Below, one piece after another: positions 61,091 through 64,000 of a stretch of DNA of 64,000 nt; position 1 is the first letter of the stretch, and the number at the start of each line of letters is the position of its first letter. Made by a program: the position numbers and the translations under genes. Under the pieces are notes generated by a model. It did not search any database, was not told the origin of the DNA, and saw nothing but the letters and a program-made list of their open reading frames with translations. Origin of the DNA: Portibacter lacus (lineage in GTDB: Bacteria; Bacteroidota; Bacteroidia; Chitinophagales; Saprospiraceae). The stretch spans positions 124,001-188,000 of the forward strand of contig NZ_JAJNKA010000008.1 in assembly GCF_021533215.1 (NCBI RefSeq), in the 5' to 3' direction.

Positions 61091-62422
61091 TTAAAAATAT
61101 CCAACATAATTGTGAGGAGTAATGGCGAGCATCTCCGCCTTAATATTATCATTAACTTTTAATTCTGAAATAAAGTTCGCAATACTGGATTTAGTAATTT
61201 TATTATTTCCTCTTGTTAGTAATTTTAAAGCTTCGTATGGCTTCTCATAACCTTCTCTTCTTAATATATTCTGAATCGCTTCACTAACAACCGCCCAATT
61301 GTCCTCTAGATCTTGATCCATTTTAGAAGTGTTAACTAAGACCTTACTCAGCCCTTTTAATAAAGATTGGTACGCAATTAAAGAATGCCCAAACGGAACA
61401 CCGACATTACGCAATACCGTAGAATCTGTTAAGTCTCGCTGTAATCTCGAAATGGGAAGCTTTCCACTTAAGTGATTAAATATCGCATTGGCAATGCCAA
61501 AATTCCCCTCTGCATTCTCAAAATCAATAGGATTTACCTTATGTGGCATAGCTGATGATCCCACCTCACCTGCAATTACTTTCTGTTTAAAGTAGTCCAT
61601 TGAAATATATGTCCAAAAATCTCTAGCCAGATCAATAAAAATCGTATTTATTCTTGCAAATGCGTCGAACAACGCTGCTAGTTGATCATAGTGAGCAATT
61701 TGAGTAGTATACTTAGATCGTTTCAATCCTAAGGCCTCGGAAACAAAACGATCTCCAAATTCTATCCAATCCGTATCAGGATAACTCACCTTGTGAGCAT
61801 TAAAATTACCAGTCGCACCACCGAATTTCGCTTTAATTTCTATAGATCTTAATTGCTCAATTTGTACCTCTAAGCGCTCTACAAAAACAAGCATCTCTTT
61901 TCCTAGTGTAGTAGGGGAGGCTGGTTGGCCATGCGTTCTGGCTAACATCGGCATGCCTTTCCATTCATTAGCTAGTGTTTTCAATCTTTCTACAAGGGAT
62001 GAAAGATGAACGAGCATCACTTGATCTACAGAATCTTTAATCATTAATGGAAAAGCTGTATTATTAATATCCTGAGATGTCAATCCAAAGTGGATGAATT
62101 CCAAATGTTTGTCTAAACCTAATTTCCTAAATTCCTCCTTAATGAAATACTCTACAGCTTTAACATCATGATTTGTCGTTTTCTCGGTTTCTTTGATGAT
62201 TTCAGCATCTTTTTCACTGAAATGCTCAACAATTTTCGAGATATCTGCTTTATTCTTTTCATTGACATCACTTAATTGAGGGACTGTTTCGCAAAGCTGT
62301 AAGAAGTACTTTATTTCTACAAATACCCTATATTTGATTAATGCTTGCTCTGAGAAATAGGGTTTAAGAGACTGAATTTTTGATTCATATCTTCCATCGA
62401 GTGGAGAAAGTGCTGATAACAT
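61091..62422 (-). CDS. purB: Adenylosuccinate lyase
   Basis: 443 residues, usual length. LSALSPLDGRYESK (2-15) is the PurB start; HFGLTSQDINN (about 111-121), ARTHGQPASPTTLGKE (about 160-175) and GSSAMPHKVNPIDFENAEG (about 288-306, the fumarase/lyase signature with catalytic Ser) are intact. It releases fumarate in two steps, in AICAR formation and AMP synthesis. Upstream gene of a two-gene operon with the helical repeat protein. Confidence 0.96.
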   Translation of the reverse strand: MLSALSPLDGRYESKIQSLKPYFSEQALIKYRVFVEIKYFLQLCETVPQLSDVNEKNKADISKIVEHFSEKDAEIIKETEKTTNHDVKAVEYFIKEEFRKLGLDKHLEFIHFGLTSQDINNTAFPLMIKDSVDQVMLVHLSSLVERLKTLANEWKGMPMLARTHGQPASPTTLGKEMLVFVERLEVQIEQLRSIEIKAKFGGATGNFNAHKVSYPDTDWIEFGDRFVSEALGLKRSKYTTQIAHYDQLAALFDAFARINTIFIDLARDFWTYISMDYFKQKVIAGEVGSSAMPHKVNPIDFENAEGNFGIANAIFNHLSGKLPISRLQRDLTDSTVLRNVGVPFGHSLIAYQSLLKGLSKVLVNTSKMDQDLEDNWAVVSEAIQNILRREGYEKPYEALKLLTRGNNKITKSSIANFISELKVNDNIKAEMLAITPHNYVGYF

Positions 62423-62466
62423 TCAACTTGGTTTAGTTATTAAAGCTGTAAATGTAAAAAAAACAA

Positions 62467-63639
62467 ATGGAAGTAGTTTTAGGAGTAGTGATCGGAATTG
62501 TGACAATTTTTGGAATTGTATTCAGCAGGCTGCTTACTACTTTTATTCACGAACTAGGTCATAGCATGAGTGCACTGCTACTTACTGATGGTCCTGTTAA
62601 TATGTACGTAGGTACGGATAGAAATGTACAGGAGAAGAAGCAATTAAAGTTAGGAAGATTAACCATTCATTTCTCTTTCATTATTTGGAATTTAGACATC
62701 GGACTATGCGCACATCGAGAAAGTGAAAGTCGTATAAAAAATATAATTATTATTTTAAGTGGACCGCTCTTTAGTTTGCTTTTAGCTAGTGTCTTGTTAT
62801 TCCTTCTTTTCCAAGAAAATATAGATGATGGAATTAAATTTATTCTAGCAATTTTAATGATATCCTCTTTCTGGGATTTTATCATCAATTTAATTCCTAG
62901 TCATATTGCTTTTAAATTGCCCAATGGTCATACCGTTTATAATGATGGTCGGCAGCTATTGGAATTATTTGCGAAAAACGATTTGCCTGATTTGTACAAT
63001 GAAGCTTTAGATGAGATCGATGCAGGAAACTATTCTGAGGCATTGAGGAAATTAGACATGCTCGATAATGATCAGAAACAAGAGCGCTATTTTTATGAAA
63101 CTAAGATGGAAATTTATCACTTGACTAAAGATTCTAAAGCATTCGTGAAGGAATTTGAAGACTATATCTCGGAGATGAATCCAGGATTAAAGTATGTTGC
63201 GTATTGGGCTAAAGCTAAAATTAGACTTCATGCTTATGATGAAGTTGTAGAAAAACTTACAAACATTATTTACGATGGAAAAGCGAATTATGACTTGTAT
63301 TTTCTGAGAGGAAAAGCACTTGTTGAGTTAAGTGAGTATAATGATGCCATGCGAGATTTTCATGCCTTGACGCTTGGCAAAATTGAAGATCCATTAGCAT
63401 TAGCGAATAGAGCATATTGTCAATATAGGTTGGGATATCAGGAAGAAGCGGAGGAAGATGTATTACAAGCGATAGAGCATGCAAAATTCGAACAAGGGGA
63501 GATTTATTTTTTTGCAGGAGTAATATTTGAAGATACGGATGAAGAAAAGGCACTAGCTTTTTATAAAAAAGCGGAAAGTTTAAAATATGATCACCATGCT
63601 TTACCGTTTAACATATCACGCATAGAAAAATTTAAATGA
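62467..63639 (+). CDS. M50-type membrane metallopeptidase fused to TPR repeats
   Basis: 390 residues. HELGHSMSALLL at 28-39 carries the zinc site HExxH (His 28, Glu 29, His 32) in the first transmembrane helix, and WDFIINLIPSHIAFKLPNGHTVYNDGRQLLE (about 137-167) has the third ligand region (NDG) with hydrophobic helices between. About residues 175-385 are four to five TPR-like helical pairs (ALRKLDMLDNDQKQERYFYE, DLYFLRGKALVELSEYNDAM, ALANRAYCQYRLGYQEEAEED, YFFAGVIFEDTDEEKALAFYKKAE). The protease part is S2P-like; the TPR part may hold partners. It lies one base before the SIMPL gene. Confidence 0.82.
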   Translation: MEVVLGVVIGIVTIFGIVFSRLLTTFIHELGHSMSALLLTDGPVNMYVGTDRNVQEKKQLKLGRLTIHFSFIIWNLDIGLCAHRESESRIKNIIIILSGPLFSLLLASVLLFLLFQENIDDGIKFILAILMISSFWDFIINLIPSHIAFKLPNGHTVYNDGRQLLELFAKNDLPDLYNEALDEIDAGNYSEALRKLDMLDNDQKQERYFYETKMEIYHLTKDSKAFVKEFEDYISEMNPGLKYVAYWAKAKIRLHAYDEVVEKLTNIIYDGKANYDLYFLRGKALVELSEYNDAMRDFHALTLGKIEDPLALANRAYCQYRLGYQEEAEEDVLQAIEHAKFEQGEIYFFAGVIFEDTDEEKALAFYKKAESLKYDHHALPFNISRIEKFK

Positions 63640-63640
63640 C

Positions 63641-64000
63641 ATGACAAAGAACTATTCACTACCAGCTGTAATCATGGCAATCGGCTTTATTCTAGGATCT
63701 GCTATTCTTGGGATTTATTGGAAGCAAGCTCGAGCAAATGATAGTTTCGTAACGGTAAAAGGTCTATCAGAACGTGAGGTAATTGCTGACCGAGGTTGGA
63801 TGGCTGTGAATACCTCTTTCGGATCTAATTCTTTAGAAGATATTAAAGCAAGAATGGCATCTCAGGAGAAAAGCATCATTGATTATCTTAAGGAAAAAGG
63901 ATTTTCAGCCTCAGAAATCACTACTGATAATATTAATATTTACCAGAATGATTATAATAATGCTACGTTTAGGTTTAATGCCAATTTAAGAGTTACCGTC
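63641..64000 (+). CDS. SIMPL (DUF541) domain protein, 3' end outside window
   Basis: 120 codons are visible and the frame is still open at the window end. N-terminal signal or anchor helix (about 8-25, LPAVIMAIGFILGSAILGIYW), then FVTVKGLSEREVIADRG (about 36-52) and SASEITTDNINIYQN, typical of the SIMPL/DUF541 fold, often periplasmic or outer-membrane associated. Function unclear. Starts one base after the M50-TPR stop codon, so it belongs to the same operon. Confidence 0.82.
   Translation, partial: MTKNYSLPAVIMAIGFILGSAILGIYWKQARANDSFVTVKGLSEREVIADRGWMAVNTSFGSNSLEDIKARMASQEKSIIDYLKEKGFSASEITTDNINIYQNDYNNATFRFNANLRVTV

Overview
This 64 kb window is chromosomal DNA from a low-GC, free-living member of the Bacteroidota, probably marine. 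Saprospiria/Lewinella-like is my guess at class level and is not proven. Evidence for the phylum includes C-terminal type IX secretion (T9SS) sorting domains at 12.4-15.0 kb and 23.3-24.5 kb. The Bacteroidota -7 promoter element TAnnTTTG lies before many genes. The parA-parB-DUF5683 order and a Bacteroidota-type LptD-like protein agree with this. Sulfatases, DUF1080 and Gfo/Idh/MocA proteins suggest growth on sulfated polysaccharides.

Layout. 0-5 kb: the 3' end of an atypical short-chain dehydrogenase, an outer-membrane protein, then a leftward cluster of a degenerate helicase/nuclease-like protein, a small HsdR_N-type PD-(D/E)XK protein and a TerB-like protein, then a MORN-repeat lipoprotein. 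5-8.7 kb: an ABC exporter, a beta-barrel protein and murB. 8.7-15 kb: a lipoprotein, an ECF sigma factor, an anti-sigma/barrel protein and a large secreted protein with HYR-like, dockerin-like, cohesin-like and T9SS regions, likely one regulatory unit. 15-17.5 kb: a gene-free stretch with REP-like hairpin repeats and an orphan DUF4157 metalloprotease-like protein. 17.7-25.4 kb: envelope genes (MlaD-type MCE protein, amidase, LptD-like protein, DUF6438 protein, M43 metalloprotease, OmpA lipoprotein). 25.6-34 kb: a pyrophosphatase-like lipoprotein without its catalytic acids, a FemAB/GNAT-like protein, a second ECF sigma/anti-sigma pair, lysA, a double GNAT protein, a class C beta-lactamase-like hydrolase and two outer-membrane proteins. 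33.7-37.3 kb: UDP-glucuronate decarboxylase and a multi-SLBB polysaccharide export protein, then tRNA-Glu(UUC).

37.8-51.4 kb is metabolic: two sulfatases, gap, pgk, KDG kinase plus KDPG aldolase (the lower part of uronate and sugar-acid catabolism, feeding pyruvate and glyceraldehyde-3-phosphate to gap/pgk), an aromatic amino acid hydroxylase with a long C-terminal extension, a Tat-exported Gfo/Idh/MocA oxidoreductase and a tandem DUF1080 protein. 51.4-58 kb: a small HTH protein, alanine dehydrogenase, a 666-base stretch with two similar short hairpin-terminated transcription units, an RluA-type pseudouridine synthase, parA-parB-DUF5683, an FMN reductase and a START protein. 58-64 kb: a PurM-like protein, a REP-associated tyrosine transposase (RAYT) between two near-identical 143-base repeats, a helical repeat protein, purB, an M50 protease fused to TPRs, and the start of a SIMPL-domain protein.

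Best leads for something undescribed: (1) the inactivated helicase/nuclease-like + PD-(D/E)XK + TerB cluster at 1.3-4.4 kb; (2) the RAYT and its REP family, with matching hairpins 44 kb away; (3) the paired short transcripts at 53.1-53.5 kb; (4) the pyrophosphatase-like lipoprotein lacking catalytic residues; (5) genes whose -7 box lies only 4-6 bases from the start codon, implying leaderless mRNAs.
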